From positions 1 through 57,752 of the forward strand of contig SKKK01000262.1 in the NCBI GenBank assembly GCA_007121535.1: a stretch of 57,752 bases of DNA, in the 5' to 3' direction. Both the position numbers and the translations under genes were made by a program. Shown here piece after piece: positions 1-9,446 of this stretch (position 1 is the first letter of the stretch; every line of letters starts with the position of its first letter). This DNA is from Planctomycetaceae bacterium. Its GTDB lineage: Bacteria > Planctomycetota > Planctomycetia > Pirellulales > Pirellulaceae. The notes beneath the pieces were generated by a model. The model was not told the origin of the DNA. It did not search any database and worked only from the letters and a program-made list of their open reading frames with translations.

Positions 1-139
1 AACGCCCTCCTACCGCTTGTAAAACACGGCGAGACCCGCTAGGTTAGGGGTTTGTTTACTTGTCCGCCCGGTTGTCCACCCGGCGGTCCGTACCCGTTGC
101 GAATCGAATCGAGGCTTCTTCCACAATGGTCGCTGCGTC

Positions 140-2587
140 ATGAAAGCCATCCTTGCTGAAAAACCGTCGGTTGCCCGCGAAATCGCTCAGGTGCTGCGCG
201 CTAGCGCACGCCACGAGGGATACTTCGAGGGCCAGGGTTACCAAGTGACCTGGGCCTACGGGCACTTGGTGACGCTGAAGGAACCGGACGAATACGACCC
301 GGCGTGGAAGAAGTGGACGCTGGACGCGCTGCCGATCCTGCCCGAGCGGTTCGAGCTGAAGACGGTCGACGACAAACGTTCCCGCCAGCAATTCGCGATC
401 GTCAAGCGCGTGTTCGCCGCCGCCGACGAAATCATCTGCGCGACCGACGCGGGCCGCGAGGGCGAGCTGATCTTCCGGTACATCCTGACGCTGACCGGAT
501 GCGCGAAAAAGCCGTTTCGCCGTCTGTGGCTTAGTTCGCTGACGACCAAGGCGATCCGCGATGCGTTTGCCCGTTTACGGCCGGGACACGATTACGACAA
601 CCTGTACGCGGCGGCCCGTTGTCGCAGCCAGGCGGATTGGATCGTCGGGATGAACGGCACGCGTTGCTTCACCGTCCGATTCGGCGGCAGCGGGATGCTG
701 TGGAGCGTCGGACGGGTGCAGACCCCCGTGCTGGCCATGATCGTGCGACGCGACGACCAGATCCGCACGTTCCGCCCCGAGCCCTTCTGGGAACTGACGA
801 CCGAGTATCGCGAGGCGTTGTTTCGATTCGCGGGCGATCGGTTCACCGACGAAGCGGCCGCGCAAGAGATGCTGGATCGAGTCGTCGGCCAGTTGCTAAC
901 GATCACCAAGATCGGAAAACGCCGCGAGCGGGTTCAGCCTCCGCAGCTTTACGATCTGACCGAGCTGCAACGCGACATGAATCGCCGCTTCGGACTGTCG
1001 GCAGCCGCAACGCTGCAAGCCGCCCAAGCCTTGTACGAGGCCAAGCTGATCACGTACCCCCGCACCGACTCGCGGTACCTGAGCAAAGACATGCAAGGCG
1101 AGGTGCCGCAGATCCTGGAACAGCTCCGCACCCTGCGTCCCGAAGACATCGGACGTTTGCAACTGGACTCGCTGCGCTTCACCAGCCGGATCGTCAACGA
1201 TGCCAAGGTCACCGACCATCATGCGATCTTGCCGACCGGGAAGCTGCCCGACGGACTGGCCGGCCCGCAAGCTCGCGTGTTCGAATCGATCGTGACCCGT
1301 TTGATCGCCGCGTTTTATCCGCCGTGCGAAAAGGAGGTAACCACGGTAGACGCTCAGTCAGCCGACGTGCCGTTTCGCGCTCGAGGATACTGCGTCCTCG
1401 AACCCGGGTGGACGATCCTCGAGCCCCGCAAACCGAAAAAGCCGACCAAGCAGGACGACGACAGCGAAGACGACGCGCAGACGTTGCCCGAATTCACCGT
1501 CGGCGAAAGCGGACCGCACAAACCGTCGATCCGTCGCGGCGAGACATCGCCGCCCAAAGCCTACACAGAGAACACGCTGCTGGGCGCCATGGAGACGGCC
1601 GGTCGTATGGTGGAAGAGGAAGCGTTGCGCGAAGCGCTGAAAGAAAAAGGGCTGGGCACCCCCGCCACCCGTGCGGCGATCATCGAAACGCTGCTGAAAC
1701 GGGACTATATCCGACGCGAAAAGAAGAACTTGACGGCCACCGATCTGGGACGCTACCTGATCGCGGTGGTCCAAGATCCGGATCTGAAGAGCCCCGAAAT
1801 GACCGGGCAATGGGAGTCGAAGCTGCGACAGATCGAGGCCGGTCGATTGGAACCGCGGCGATTCATGGACGAGATCGCGGACTACACGCGACGCATCGTG
1901 GCCGTCCGCCAATCCGATCCCGTCGACCAGCAGCATTGGGGACCGTGCCCACGTTGCGGCCGACCGGTGATCCAAGGCAAACAGGCTTTCGGTTGCAGCG
2001 GCTGGCGCGACGGCTGCTCGTTCGTCCTACCACCTGAATGGCAAGACCAGCCGCTGAACCATGACGAGATCCGTTGCCTGCTGCAGCGGCGATCATTGTT
2101 GACCCCTCGCCCCAGTCCCGACGGGGGCGACGTGGTCCTGACTCTGACCGACACGGGCTGTTTGATTGAAATCCCGTTGCCACAGGCTCGCCCGCGAAAA
2201 AAGGGGCATACGAAATCGTCGGGCTCCACCCGCCGCAAAACGAAGTCCGATTCGGGAAGGAGCGAAGGCCGCCGAAGGCGCGATGGCGGTAGCGATGCTG
2301 ATACCGTTACCGATCCGGCATCGAAGAAGTTGGGGGTTTGCCCCTGTTGTGGGGCCGAGGTGATCGAGCAGAAGAAATCGTATAGCTGCAGCAGATGGCG
2401 CGAGGGCTGTAAAATGGTGATCTGGAAGACGATCGCCGGAAAACGGATCTCGTTGCGCTTGGCCCAAACGTTGCTGAAAGAAGGCCAGACCGTGATGCAA
2501 AAGGGCTTCCGCTCCAAGGCGGGCAAGCCCTTCCAGGCACGCCTGAAATTGGTCGATGGCCGAGTTGAATTCGATTTCTCCGATTGA
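140..2587 (+). CDS. topB: DNA topoisomerase III (type IA)
   Basis: This cytoplasmic type IA topoisomerase relaxes or decatenates DNA by cutting one strand through a tyrosine link. The 815-residue protein opens with the TOPRIM signature AEKPSVA (Glu7) and has the acidic DAGREGE motif at residues 103-109. The catalytic tyrosine lies in ITYPRTDSRYL (Tyr306). The C-terminus has two Cys-containing topoisomerase repeats, GPCPRCGRPVI and GVCPCCGAEVI, separated by a basic Arg/Lys/Ser-rich linker at about 680-725. The length is somewhat above E. coli TopB because of this tail. The ATG start gives the family-typical MKAILAEKPSVA beginning. It converges on the AbgT-type transporter gene with only 2 bases between the stop codons. 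The choice of TopB over TopA rests on the N-terminal motif and overall order. Confidence 0.95.
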   Translation: MKAILAEKPSVAREIAQVLRASARHEGYFEGQGYQVTWAYGHLVTLKEPDEYDPAWKKWTLDALPILPERFELKTVDDKRSRQQFAIVKRVFAAADEIICATDAGREGELIFRYILTLTGCAKKPFRRLWLSSLTTKAIRDAFARLRPGHDYDNLYAAARCRSQADWIVGMNGTRCFTVRFGGSGMLWSVGRVQTPVLAMIVRRDDQIRTFRPEPFWELTTEYREALFRFAGDRFTDEAAAQEMLDRVVGQLLTITKIGKRRERVQPPQLYDLTELQRDMNRRFGLSAAATLQAAQALYEAKLITYPRTDSRYLSKDMQGEVPQILEQLRTLRPEDIGRLQLDSLRFTSRIVNDAKVTDHHAILPTGKLPDGLAGPQARVFESIVTRLIAAFYPPCEKEVTTVDAQSADVPFRARGYCVLEPGWTILEPRKPKKPTKQDDDSEDDAQTLPEFTVGESGPHKPSIRRGETSPPKAYTENTLLGAMETAGRMVEEEALREALKEKGLGTPATRAAIIETLLKRDYIRREKKNLTATDLGRYLIAVVQDPDLKSPEMTGQWESKLRQIEAGRLEPRRFMDEIADYTRRIVAVRQSDPVDQQHWGPCPRCGRPVIQGKQAFGCSGWRDGCSFVLPPEWQDQPLNHDEIRCLLQRRSLLTPRPSPDGGDVVLTLTDTGCLIEIPLPQARPRKKGHTKSSGSTRRKTKSDSGRSEGRRRRDGGSDADTVTDPASKKLGVCPCCGAEVIEQKKSYSCSRWREGCKMVIWKTIAGKRISLRLAQTLLKEGQTVMQKGFRSKAGKPFQARLKLVDGRVEFDFSD

Positions 2588-2589
2588 AG

Positions 2590-4119
2590 TCAATTCAACA
2601 ACAAACCGGCGCCCGGCCCCACGGGCAGACCGGCCAGCATCCAGACGCTCAACAGGATGATCCACAGAATCAAAAACACCACCGAATACGGCAGCATGGT
2701 GGCGACCACCGTCCCGATCCCGGCCCGAGGCTCGTAGCGTTCGAAGAAAGCCACGATCAACGCAAAGTACGACATCATGGGCGAGATGATGTTCGTGGTC
2801 GAATCGCCGATACGATACGCCGTCTGAACCAACTCGGGCGAGTACCCCAACAGCATGAACATCGGGATGAAGATCGGCGCCATGATCGCCCACTTGGCCG
2901 ACGCGCTGCCCATCACCAGATTGATCGCAGCGGTCAATAGGATGAATGTCGTCAACAGCGGAATCGGCCCCAACCCCGAGGCACGTAGCAGTTCGGCGCC
3001 TCGAACGGCCAGGATCAAACCCAGATTGGTCCAACGGAAATAGGCCACGAATTGAGCGGCGAAAAACACCAGCACCATGTACGTGCCCATGGTCTGCATG
3101 GCCTTGCCCATGCACTGGATCACCTCGGTATCGTTGCGCAGGGTCCCGGCCGCCCATCCGTAGACGATCCCGGCCAAAGCGCCCAGGATGAAAATCGCCG
3201 TCACGATGCCCTGCAACAAAGGCGACTGCAACACGCTGCCCGTTTCCGCATGACGCAAAAATCCCTGTTGCGGAATCAAACCGATCAGCACCAGGACGAC
3301 CAGAAGTCCGGTAACCAACCCTGCCAGCACCAAACCGATCTTCTCCCGACGTTCCAAGGGCCGCAACGGCTCGGGCACCTGATCACCGCGATATTCGCCC
3401 AGCCGCGGAACCACCATCCGCTCGGTGACCCAAGTCCCGGCGGCCGCGATCATGAAGGTCGAAGCGACCATGAAGTAATAATTGCACGCCGGGTTGACCG
3501 AGTACGATGGATCGATGATCCGAGCGGCTTCTTCGGACAGCCCGGACAAGAGTGGGTCGATTGTGCCCAGCAGCAGATTGGCGCTGTACCCACCGGAAAC
3601 CCCGGCGAACGCCGCAGCCAGACCCGCCATCGGATGCCGACCGACCGCCAAGAAGATCGTCGCTGCCAGCGGAACCAGCAAAACGTACCCCACCTCGCTG
3701 GCCGCGTTGGAAAGCACCCCGGCCATCACGATCACAAATGTCAGCAGCCGTGGCGGCGCGGACAACACCAACAGCCGCAAAAGGGCGCTGACCAACCCGC
3801 TGCCCTCGGCCACGCCGATGCCCAGCATGGCGACCAACACCGTACCCAACGGCGCAAAACTGGTGAAATTATCGATCGTTTCCGTCAAAATGCGATGCAG
3901 ACCGTCCACCGAAATCAGATTCACCGGCCGGATCGTCTCGCTCGTCGACGGGTGCTGTACCGAAACGTCCCATAGGCTGAACCCCCAGGACAGAACCAGC
4001 ACCCCGGCAGCCAGCAGCGCAAACAACGTTGCCGGATGCGGCAGCGCATTGCCCAACCGTTCGATCACGGTCAAGCATCGATCGACGATCGTTCGTGAAG
4101 AACCAGCTTGATCAGTCAC
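2590..4119 (-). CDS. AbgT-family transporter
   Basis: This is a polytopic inner-membrane transporter of the AbgT family. Characterised members take up p-aminobenzoyl-glutamate or export sulfonamides, but the substrate here is not readable from sequence. The diagnostic N-terminal segment [13 protein letters not shown] leads into the first helix. Later family motifs are visible in [17 protein letters not shown] and in the [20 protein letters not shown] hairpin region. About ten hydrophobic helices run to the C-terminus, giving roughly 509 residues, a normal length. I chose the GTG at 4119 because an AGGAGG lies about 11 bases upstream; the frame stays open to a TTG at 4185, which has no better ribosome site. 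No AbgA/AbgB hydrolase neighbours are present. The 5' side holds a copy of repeat family A. Confidence 0.9.
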   Translation of the reverse strand: MTDQAGSSRTIVDRCLTVIERLGNALPHPATLFALLAAGVLVLSWGFSLWDVSVQHPSTSETIRPVNLISVDGLHRILTETIDNFTSFAPLGTVLVAMLGIGVAEGSGLVSALLRLLVLSAPPRLLTFVIVMAGVLSNAASEVGYVLLVPLAATIFLAVGRHPMAGLAAAFAGVSGGYSANLLLGTIDPLLSGLSEEAARIIDPSYSVNPACNYYFMVASTFMIAAAGTWVTERMVVPRLGEYRGDQVPEPLRPLERREKIGLVLAGLVTGLLVVLVLIGLIPQQGFLRHAETGSVLQSPLLQGIVTAIFILGALAGIVYGWAAGTLRNDTEVIQCMGKAMQTMGTYMVLVFFAAQFVAYFRWTNLGLILAVRGAELLRASGLGPIPLLTTFILLTAAINLVMGSASAKWAIMAPIFIPMFMLLGYSPELVQTAYRIGDSTTNIISPMMSYFALIVAFFERYEPRAGIGTVVATMLPYSVVFLILWIILLSVWMLAGLPVGPGAGLLLN

Positions 4120-4256
4120 CCGGGACGCGACCTCCTCGAGATATAGACGGAAAAGTTCCGACCTCGCAACGTCTTCATTCGACAAACTTCAGTGCATTGG
4201 TCAACAGGCATCGCTCAGGCTCTGTCAGATGAGGCCTTGATCGCAATCTTGCGAAA

Positions 4257-4368
4257 TAAGCACCCGGCCAGATATTTCTTGTTGGAATCGGGCGAAAGGG
4301 GTCGGGAGTCGTTTTCGGGTGAACCGCTTCCCATATGGTAGATCGTTGGCCGAAAACGACTCCCGACC
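4257..4368. repeat. Family A interspersed repeat, copy 1
   Basis: The copy starts TAAGCACCCGGCCAGATATT and contains an inverted repeat, GGTCGGGAGTCGTTTTCGG at about 4300-4318 against CCGAAAACGACTCCCGACC at 4350-4368, with a loop of about 30 bases. Related copies lie at 16761, 24217, 28108, 31229 and 42598. The arms could form a strong hairpin in RNA. No transposase is nearby. Confidence 0.85.
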
Positions 4369-4421
4369 AAAAACCGAACCACTCAAACCGCGAGCTTCCT
4401 GGCTTAGTTCAACGACTACGA

Positions 4422-4634
4422 TTACCGGGGCCGCCCCAGTGACGTTTCCCCTTGTGAGGAGGTCGTCGCGGCCTCCGGGGCATCGTTTTGTTCTGCCTTC
4501 GTGCCGGGGTCGATGATACGATCCGCAACCTGAACTCGCCGATCATTGAACATCGCGGCCAATTTGCGAACATCATGCCCTGCGGCGATCGACATTTCTT
4601 TGCGCACGCGACGGACTTCGCTGTAGCTATCCAT
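4422..4634 (-). CDS. Small hypothetical protein, possible antitoxin partner of the PIN remnant
   Basis: The 70-residue product is charged and soluble, with no signal peptide or membrane segment. It begins MDSYSEVRRVRKEM and contains HDVRKLAAMF and VADRIIDPG. That kind of short Arg-rich protein is often encoded next to PIN-domain toxins, which is an inference from context. Its ATG follows the stop of the truncated PIN gene after only 2 bases (TGACAATG), so the two were probably cotranscribed. The last 20 residues run into low-complexity sequence near a family A repeat, so the true C-terminus may be altered. It may be an orphan of a dead toxin-antitoxin pair. Confidence 0.45.
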   Translation of the reverse strand: MDSYSEVRRVRKEMSIAAGHDVRKLAAMFNDRRVQVADRIIDPGTKAEQNDAPEAATTSSQGETSLGRPR

Positions 4635-4636
4635 TG

Positions 4637-4858
4637 TCAGTACGCCTCGACTGCCTCGATCACAGCATCGTTGACATCCAGCAATGGGAGACGCGATACC
4701 AATGCCAGCATATCGGCCTTGTTCGGGAACTCGCCGGCACTGAGTTCCGTTTCCACGGCGAGGCTTGTCACGAGTTCGTCAGCTCCTGACTGTGCAGCGT
4801 CGAGCCAGCGGCGCGTCCAATGCTCACGAGCCACCAAACGATGCCCAAGGGCAACCAT
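4637..4858 (-). pseudogene. Truncated PIN-domain (VapC-like) toxin remnant
   Basis: The 73-codon frame reads like the middle of a PIN-domain RNase toxin: MVALGHRLVAREHWTRRW, then DELVTSLAVETELSAG and LPLLDVNDAVIEAVEAY, then a stop. The usual N-terminal strand with the first catalytic Asp (an IYLDT-like motif) is absent. So is the C-terminal half, which should carry the later acidic residues and the SWN-type segment. An intact family member would be about 140-160 residues. With at least one catalytic Asp and the C-terminal fold missing, it should not be active. The next gene, 2 bases downstream, may be its former antitoxin. The family identification comes from recognition of the motif order; a profile search would settle it. 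Confidence 0.5.
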
Positions 4859-4905
4859 GCATTGATTGTACCACAGGACACTCCGGAAGCAACAGCAGGA
4901 AACCG

Positions 4906-5254
4906 TACCCAGGCGGGCATTCGATCTTCTTCTACACCAAGGATACCGGCAAGCCGATCCGCTTCACCTCGCCGGCCTTCGCCCTGACCGACATCCAGCG
5001 GATTCCCAAGTACCGGCGTTTCAACACCCGCGAGCACGTTTGCCAGTTGTGGTGACTCGAATACGGCAGCCGGCTCGATACCGTCCACGACACCGAACGG
5101 ATCAAGTGGGAGCTGTGGCGGGTGATCTACGGTGTGTGGAACTATATCAAGAACTCCGGCCATTTCCCGGAGGCGGACACGATGACCCTGGAATGGGTAG
5201 GTTCGATTCCGGGCAAGCGCGAAAGCCGCCGCTTCGAGGGCGACGATACGCGCC
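4906..5254 (+). pseudogene. FAD-dependent oxidoreductase remnant with in-frame TGA
   Basis: The translated fragment YPGGHSIFFYTKDTG, TDIQRIPKYRRFNTREHVC and WELWRVIYGVWNYIKNSG, ending GSIPGKRESRRFEGD, resembles an interior segment of the large FAD-dependent oxidoreductases common in planctomycetes (the group often labelled xanthan-lyase-like). It lacks the N-terminal nucleotide-binding GxGxxG region. It is interrupted by TGA at 5053-5055, where TGG would be expected (QLW-stop-LEYG), and the same frame continues after the stop. After about 5254 the match dissolves. No start codon or ribosome site is credible. I read it as an isolated, non-functional piece left by a deletion or insertion. Confidence 0.6.
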
Positions 5255-5577
5255 AGCAGCAGTTTCGTGCTGGGGGAACTGCCGCCGTCAGGCGATTCGA
5301 TTCCTCTGGATGCCTCGCGGGCGATGCTGCTGCCCGTGGCGGCCGCCCCTTTCTTCGCGGGCTATTCGGACCCCCGTTGCTACCGTTAACAAGCGTTCCA
5401 TTTTCTCGTCGCCTGTCTTGCAGCACGATGAATCGTGGACTCCAACGAAACCTTCTCCCGACCCACTTCGCTGACCTCGATTGCGTCGACCAGTCGGCTA
5501 TACCGATGGGATCAACGGCGGTATGATAGACGCCTGCGATTTTTGACCGTTTCCGACCTGGATGCTTCGAACCAACG
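5255..5577. other. Intergenic stretch upstream of alaS, no gene seen
   Basis: The stretch continues the decayed DNA. Short open frames exist in several phases (for example one ending FFAGYSDPRCYR near 5390), but none has a start, a ribosome site or a recognisable domain. The last 60 bases should hold the alaS promoter; I see a TATGAT at 5522-5527 without a convincing -35 partner. Confidence 0.5.
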
Positions 5578-8391
5578 ATGAAGACCGACGAACTCCGCGA
5601 AAAATACCTCGCCTTTTTCCAATCCAAAGGCCACAGTCGCCAGCCCAGCGATGTCTTGGTGCCGACTTGGGATCCCTCGGTCCTGTTCACACCGGCCGGG
5701 ATGAACCAATTCAAGGACCATTTCCTGGGCAAGGTCAAACTCGAGTTCACTCGGGCCACCACCTGCCAGAAATGCTTGCGAACCGGCGATATCGAAAACG
5801 TGGGGCGAACCGCCTATCACCACACGTTTTTCGAGATGCTGGGAAACTTCAGCTTCGGAGACTATTTCAAACGCGAAGCCATTTTGTGGGCCTGGGAGTT
5901 CCTGACGGACAAGGAGTGGTTGGGCATCGATCCCGATCGTTTGACGGTCTCGGTCTATCTGAACGACGACCAGGCTGCCGAGATCTGGCAACGCGACGTG
6001 GGGCTTTCGTCAGACCGGATCGAACGGATGGACGAATTCGACAACTTTTGGCCTGCCGGTGCGCCAAGCGAAGGCCCCGACGGCGTGTGCGGTCCGTGCA
6101 GCGAGATCTTCTACCACGATGATTTCGGTGATTCGGTCGAGATCTGGAATCTGGTGTTCACGCAGTTCCACCGAGTCGGTGATCCGCCCGACAACCTGCG
6201 TCCGCTGCCCAGCAAGAACATCGACACGGGGATGGGGCTGGAACGCGCCGCCGCTTGTTTGCAGGGAGTCCGGACGAATTATCATATCGACATCCTGCGA
6301 CCGATCGTCGATGCCGCGGCCGAAGTCTGCGGGACAACGTACGAATTCGAATCGGATTCCGGTCGCCGTCTGCGAAGGATCACCGATCACGTTCGAGCCT
6401 GTGCGATGGCCGTTCACGAAAACGTGTACCCGGGTCCGCAAAAGGAAAAATACGTGATCCGCCGCCTGCTGCGGCGGGCGGTGTTGGATGGCCATCACAT
6501 GGGTTTGCGCGACCCGTTCCTGTATCAACTGGTGCCGGTGGTGGCCCAGACGATGGAGGTTCCCTATCCCGAGCTGCAAGGCACGGTCGGGCGAGTGATG
6601 GAAGTGATCCGCAACGAAGAGGCGAATTTCTTCGGCACGATCGACGCCGGTCTGGCTCGCATCGAGAAGATCTTCGCCGAAATGAAGTCCGCCAACCGGG
6701 CCACGGTCGACGGCGCGGAAGCGGCCGACCTGTATCAAACCTATGGGGTGCCCCCCGAGGTCTTCGAGACCCTGGCGGCCGAAAGCAATCTGGCGTTCGA
6801 TTGGGACGGGTATCGGCGAGCGATGGTCGAGCACGGCCAGGCGTCGGGCAAGGTGGTGCATACCGTGATGGGCGATCGCGGGCCGATCGATGCGGTCAAA
6901 AAGGTGCTGCACGAGACCGAGTTTGTGGGCTACGACACGATCGAAACGCAGGCCGAACTAAGGTTCATCGTGGCTCAGGGCCAGTTGTGCGATCATCTGG
7001 CCGAACAAGGACACGACCGGGAGATCATCCTGATCCTGAATCGGTCGCCCTTCTACGGCGAATCCGGCGGTCAGGTCGGCGATAGCGGAGAAATCGTGGG
7101 CAGCGATTTTCGCTTTCTGGTGCGCGATACGCAAAAGAACGGCTCGCTGCTGCTGCATCACGGCCATCTGGTCCAGGGCGAATTGCGCACCGGCGCCACC
7201 GTGACCGCTCGCGTCGATGAATCACGCCGCCAGGGCATCCGCCGCGCTCATTCAGCGACGCACATCCTGCATCATGCCCTGCAAAAAAATTTGGGCTCGC
7301 ACGCCCAGCAACAAGGCTCGAAAGTGGACCAGGACTGGCTGCGATTCGATTTCACGAACATGGCGCCCGTGACGACCGAACAATTGGCTGCGATCGAGCG
7401 GGACGTGAATACCCGGATCGCGTCCGCCGAACCGATCGAGTGGCGGGTCGTGCCGCTGGCCGAGGCGCGCCAGGCAGGCGCGATGATGCTGTTCGGGGAA
7501 AAGTATCCCGATCCCGTGCGCATGGTGACCATGGGCGACTTTAGCCGCGAATTATGCGGCGGTACCCATCTGAACAACACCGGCCAGATCGGACCCTTGG
7601 AGATCGTTGGCGAAGAAGCCGTGGCGGCGGGCGTGCGAAGGATCATCGCCTTGACCGGCGACCGAGCCCAACAGTACCTCGATCAAACGCGATCGGCGCT
7701 GACCGAGGCGGCTCGCATCCTGGAAGCGGGGCTGCTGGCGGTTCCCCGGGCGGCCAATGCGCTGATCGCCGACGTCCGCGATTTGCGCAAGCTGCTGGCC
7801 AGCGGCGGAACGCTTCCGGGCGACCAGTCGCAGGCCTCGCCGTCCGGCGACGACGCCGAACTGAGTCCGGCGCAGATCAAAGCCGCGCTGCGCGACGCGG
7901 CTCGAGCCCTGAACGTCGCGCCGTTCGATGTCCCGCAACGATTGGCCGCACTGAAGAACGAAGCCCAGGATTTGCGTCGACAGATCGGCCAACTGGCTCA
8001 GTCCGGGGACCTGACCGCCGACGGGTTGCTGGAGCGGGCGGAAAAGATCGGCGACACCAAGGTGATCGTCACCCAGACGCCGGGAATCAACCCCAACTTG
8101 ATGCGGCAATTGATCGACCAGATCCGCAAGAAAGCCGATTCTACCGCCGTTCTATTCGGTACGGCGATGGGCGACGATAAAGTCACCCTGATCGCTGGTA
8201 TTAGCCGCGACCTGGTCCAACGGGGCTTGCGTGCCGGTGATTGGGTCCGCGACGTGGCTCAAGTGGTCGGCGGCGGCGGGGGCGGGAAACCCGATATGGC
8301 TCAGGCCGGCGGAAAACTGCCCGAGAAGCTGCCCGAGGCGATCGAGCTGGCCAAGACCAGAATTCGCGAACTGCTATCCACCGTGAAATGA
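5578..8391 (+). CDS. alaS: Alanyl-tRNA synthetase
   Basis: This cytoplasmic class II synthetase charges tRNA-Ala and edits mischarged Ser or Gly. The protein has 937 residues, slightly longer than E. coli AlaRS. It begins MKTDELREKYLAFFQSKGH, the standard N-terminus. The catalytic core holds TWDPSVLFTPAGMNQFK and the motif 2 region RTAYHHTFFEMLGNFSFGDYF. The editing-domain zinc ligands are visible: HSATH with His558 and His562, and CGGTH with Cys660 and His664. The C-Ala region ends with the glycine-rich VGGGGGGKPDMAQAGG and a final helix. The start is fixed by homology; the upstream bases show no strong Shine-Dalgarno sequence. It appears monocistronic, followed by a large palindromic repeat that could act as a terminator. 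Confidence 0.97.
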   Translation: MKTDELREKYLAFFQSKGHSRQPSDVLVPTWDPSVLFTPAGMNQFKDHFLGKVKLEFTRATTCQKCLRTGDIENVGRTAYHHTFFEMLGNFSFGDYFKREAILWAWEFLTDKEWLGIDPDRLTVSVYLNDDQAAEIWQRDVGLSSDRIERMDEFDNFWPAGAPSEGPDGVCGPCSEIFYHDDFGDSVEIWNLVFTQFHRVGDPPDNLRPLPSKNIDTGMGLERAAACLQGVRTNYHIDILRPIVDAAAEVCGTTYEFESDSGRRLRRITDHVRACAMAVHENVYPGPQKEKYVIRRLLRRAVLDGHHMGLRDPFLYQLVPVVAQTMEVPYPELQGTVGRVMEVIRNEEANFFGTIDAGLARIEKIFAEMKSANRATVDGAEAADLYQTYGVPPEVFETLAAESNLAFDWDGYRRAMVEHGQASGKVVHTVMGDRGPIDAVKKVLHETEFVGYDTIETQAELRFIVAQGQLCDHLAEQGHDREIILILNRSPFYGESGGQVGDSGEIVGSDFRFLVRDTQKNGSLLLHHGHLVQGELRTGATVTARVDESRRQGIRRAHSATHILHHALQKNLGSHAQQQGSKVDQDWLRFDFTNMAPVTTEQLAAIERDVNTRIASAEPIEWRVVPLAEARQAGAMMLFGEKYPDPVRMVTMGDFSRELCGGTHLNNTGQIGPLEIVGEEAVAAGVRRIIALTGDRAQQYLDQTRSALTEAARILEAGLLAVPRAANALIADVRDLRKLLASGGTLPGDQSQASPSGDDAELSPAQIKAALRDAARALNVAPFDVPQRLAALKNEAQDLRRQIGQLAQSGDLTADGLLERAEKIGDTKVIVTQTPGINPNLMRQLIDQIRKKADSTAVLFGTAMGDDKVTLIAGISRDLVQRGLRAGDWVRDVAQVVGGGGGGKPDMAQAGGKLPEKLPEAIELAKTRIRELLSTVK

Positions 8392-8424
8392 ATATCGGGA
8401 TGACCAACCCAAACCGCAGGGCCC

Positions 8425-8567
8425 TGATACGCAACGCTGTGGAGCATTTTCGTAGCCGAATTCGCCAGAATTCGGTTATTCTTGAACGTTCCGAATTCTG
8501 GCGAATTCGGCTACGATCCTCTTGCACGCTCCTTTCTGAGTCCGAAAATCTTTCACAGCGTTGCCTG
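8425..8567. repeat. Large palindromic repeat with perfect 25-bp arms
   Basis: A perfect inverted repeat has arms at 8451-8475 (CGTAGCCGAATTCGCC...) and 8491-8515, with a 15-base loop. Outside it a weaker outer pair flanks the hairpin: GCAACGCTGTG near 8431 and CACAGCGTTGC near 8554. The right outer arm runs up to the start codon of the HEAT lipoprotein gene. It follows alaS by about 60 bases and could terminate its transcript, but there is no T-run. The compound structure looks like a small mobile repeat. Confidence 0.85.
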
Positions 8568-9230
8568 ATGCGCCGCATGTTTCTCGCGATGCCCCTGATC
8601 GTGATTTCTTGCCTGGCAACCGTCGGTTGTGGGTGCAGTGGGTATCCGGAGAGCCGGTTTCGACCGATCGAGATCCCTGACGACGCGCCCGCCGAACTGA
8701 TGGAGACCTTCCAGCGTCTGAATGCACCGGAGGCGTTGTCGCGCGCTCATGCCGCTCGTCAACTGGGCAAAGCACCCGAACCGCACCCGGCGATCATCAC
8801 GTGCTTGCTGGCTGCCTTGGAGGACGAGAACATGATGGTGCGGATGGCGGCTGCCGAAGGACTGGGCAACGCGGGCAGCCCAAGGGCGATCGAAGCCTTG
8901 ATCCAGCGGTTGCGGGACCGTCAGGAAGATCGTGAAGTTCGAGCGCGGGCGGCCGAATCGCTGGGACAACTACGGGCCGATCAGGCCGTGGACGTGCTGA
9001 TCGCGGCGTTGAACGACAGCGTGTGGTACATCCGGCTGCAAGCGGTGAATTCGCTGGCCGCCATCAGAGATCCGGCGGCCGTGCCGCACTTGGAAATCGT
9101 GGCTCGTTACGACTCGGATTACTCGGTTCGTTCAGCGGCCGATCAGGCGTTGCAGGTTGTAAAGGTAGCGAATCAGCAGAAGGACGAGGATGACAAGGAC
9201 GTTCACGATGGGGGTCACTCCGATTCGTAG
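8568..9230 (+). CDS. HEAT-repeat lipoprotein
   Basis: The 220-residue protein starts MRRMFLAMPLIVISCLATVGC, a signal peptide with a lipobox-like ATVGC, so it is probably lipid-anchored in the cell envelope. From about residue 55 to 200 it is a run of HEAT/PBS-lyase-type helical repeats. The repeated cores are EDENMMVRMAAAEGLGNAGS, DREVRARAAESLGQLRADQA, DSVWYIRLQAVNSLAAIRDP and DSDYSVRSAADQAL. Such repeats bind proteins; no catalytic motif is present. The tail is charged (EDDKDVHDGGHSDS). The start is uncertain between 8568 and the ATG at 8577, because a palindromic repeat extends right up to this point and no Shine-Dalgarno sequence is clear. It is a common planctomycete arrangement with unknown partner. 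Confidence 0.75.
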   Translation: MRRMFLAMPLIVISCLATVGCGCSGYPESRFRPIEIPDDAPAELMETFQRLNAPEALSRAHAARQLGKAPEPHPAIITCLLAALEDENMMVRMAAAEGLGNAGSPRAIEALIQRLRDRQEDREVRARAAESLGQLRADQAVDVLIAALNDSVWYIRLQAVNSLAAIRDPAAVPHLEIVARYDSDYSVRSAADQALQVVKVANQQKDEDDKDVHDGGHSDS

Positions 9231-9248
9231 TCTTGATGGTTAAGGTTC

Positions 9249-9423
9249 GGCGAAGAAACCACTGAGCGGAATGGCGCTAGCCACCGGTTCCCGTGCAGCG
9301 GAATGGCGCTAGCCACCGGTTCCCGTGCAGCGGAATGGCGCTAGCCACCGGTTCCCGTGCCGTGAACAAACCGGCGGCTAGCGCCGTGCCGCTCACGGGA
9401 TAACCGACGGTTATTTCTCTGCC
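9249..9423. repeat. Family B repeat with three 32-bp tandem units
   Basis: The copy is bounded by GGCGAAGAAA (9249-9258) and its inverse TTTCTCTGCC (9414-9423). Inside are three identical 32-bp units at 9265-9296, 9297-9328 and 9329-9360, each containing GGCGCTAGCCACCGGTTCCC. A single inverse copy with CCGGCGGCTAGCGCCGTGCC follows (about 9370-9389). The element can fold into a long hairpin and lies between convergent genes. Confidence 0.85.
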
Positions 9424-9446
9424 GATCGTAGACGCAGCGGACGGGA

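Noticed and set aside
2093-3157. A 354-codon minus-strand frame bridging topB and the AbgT-type gene
   Set aside because: It crosses two well-supported genes in another frame and shows no conserved motif.
9265-9360. Three perfect 32-bp repeats taken as a CRISPR array
   Set aside because: There are no spacers between units and no cas genes; it is a tandem repeat inside a family B element.
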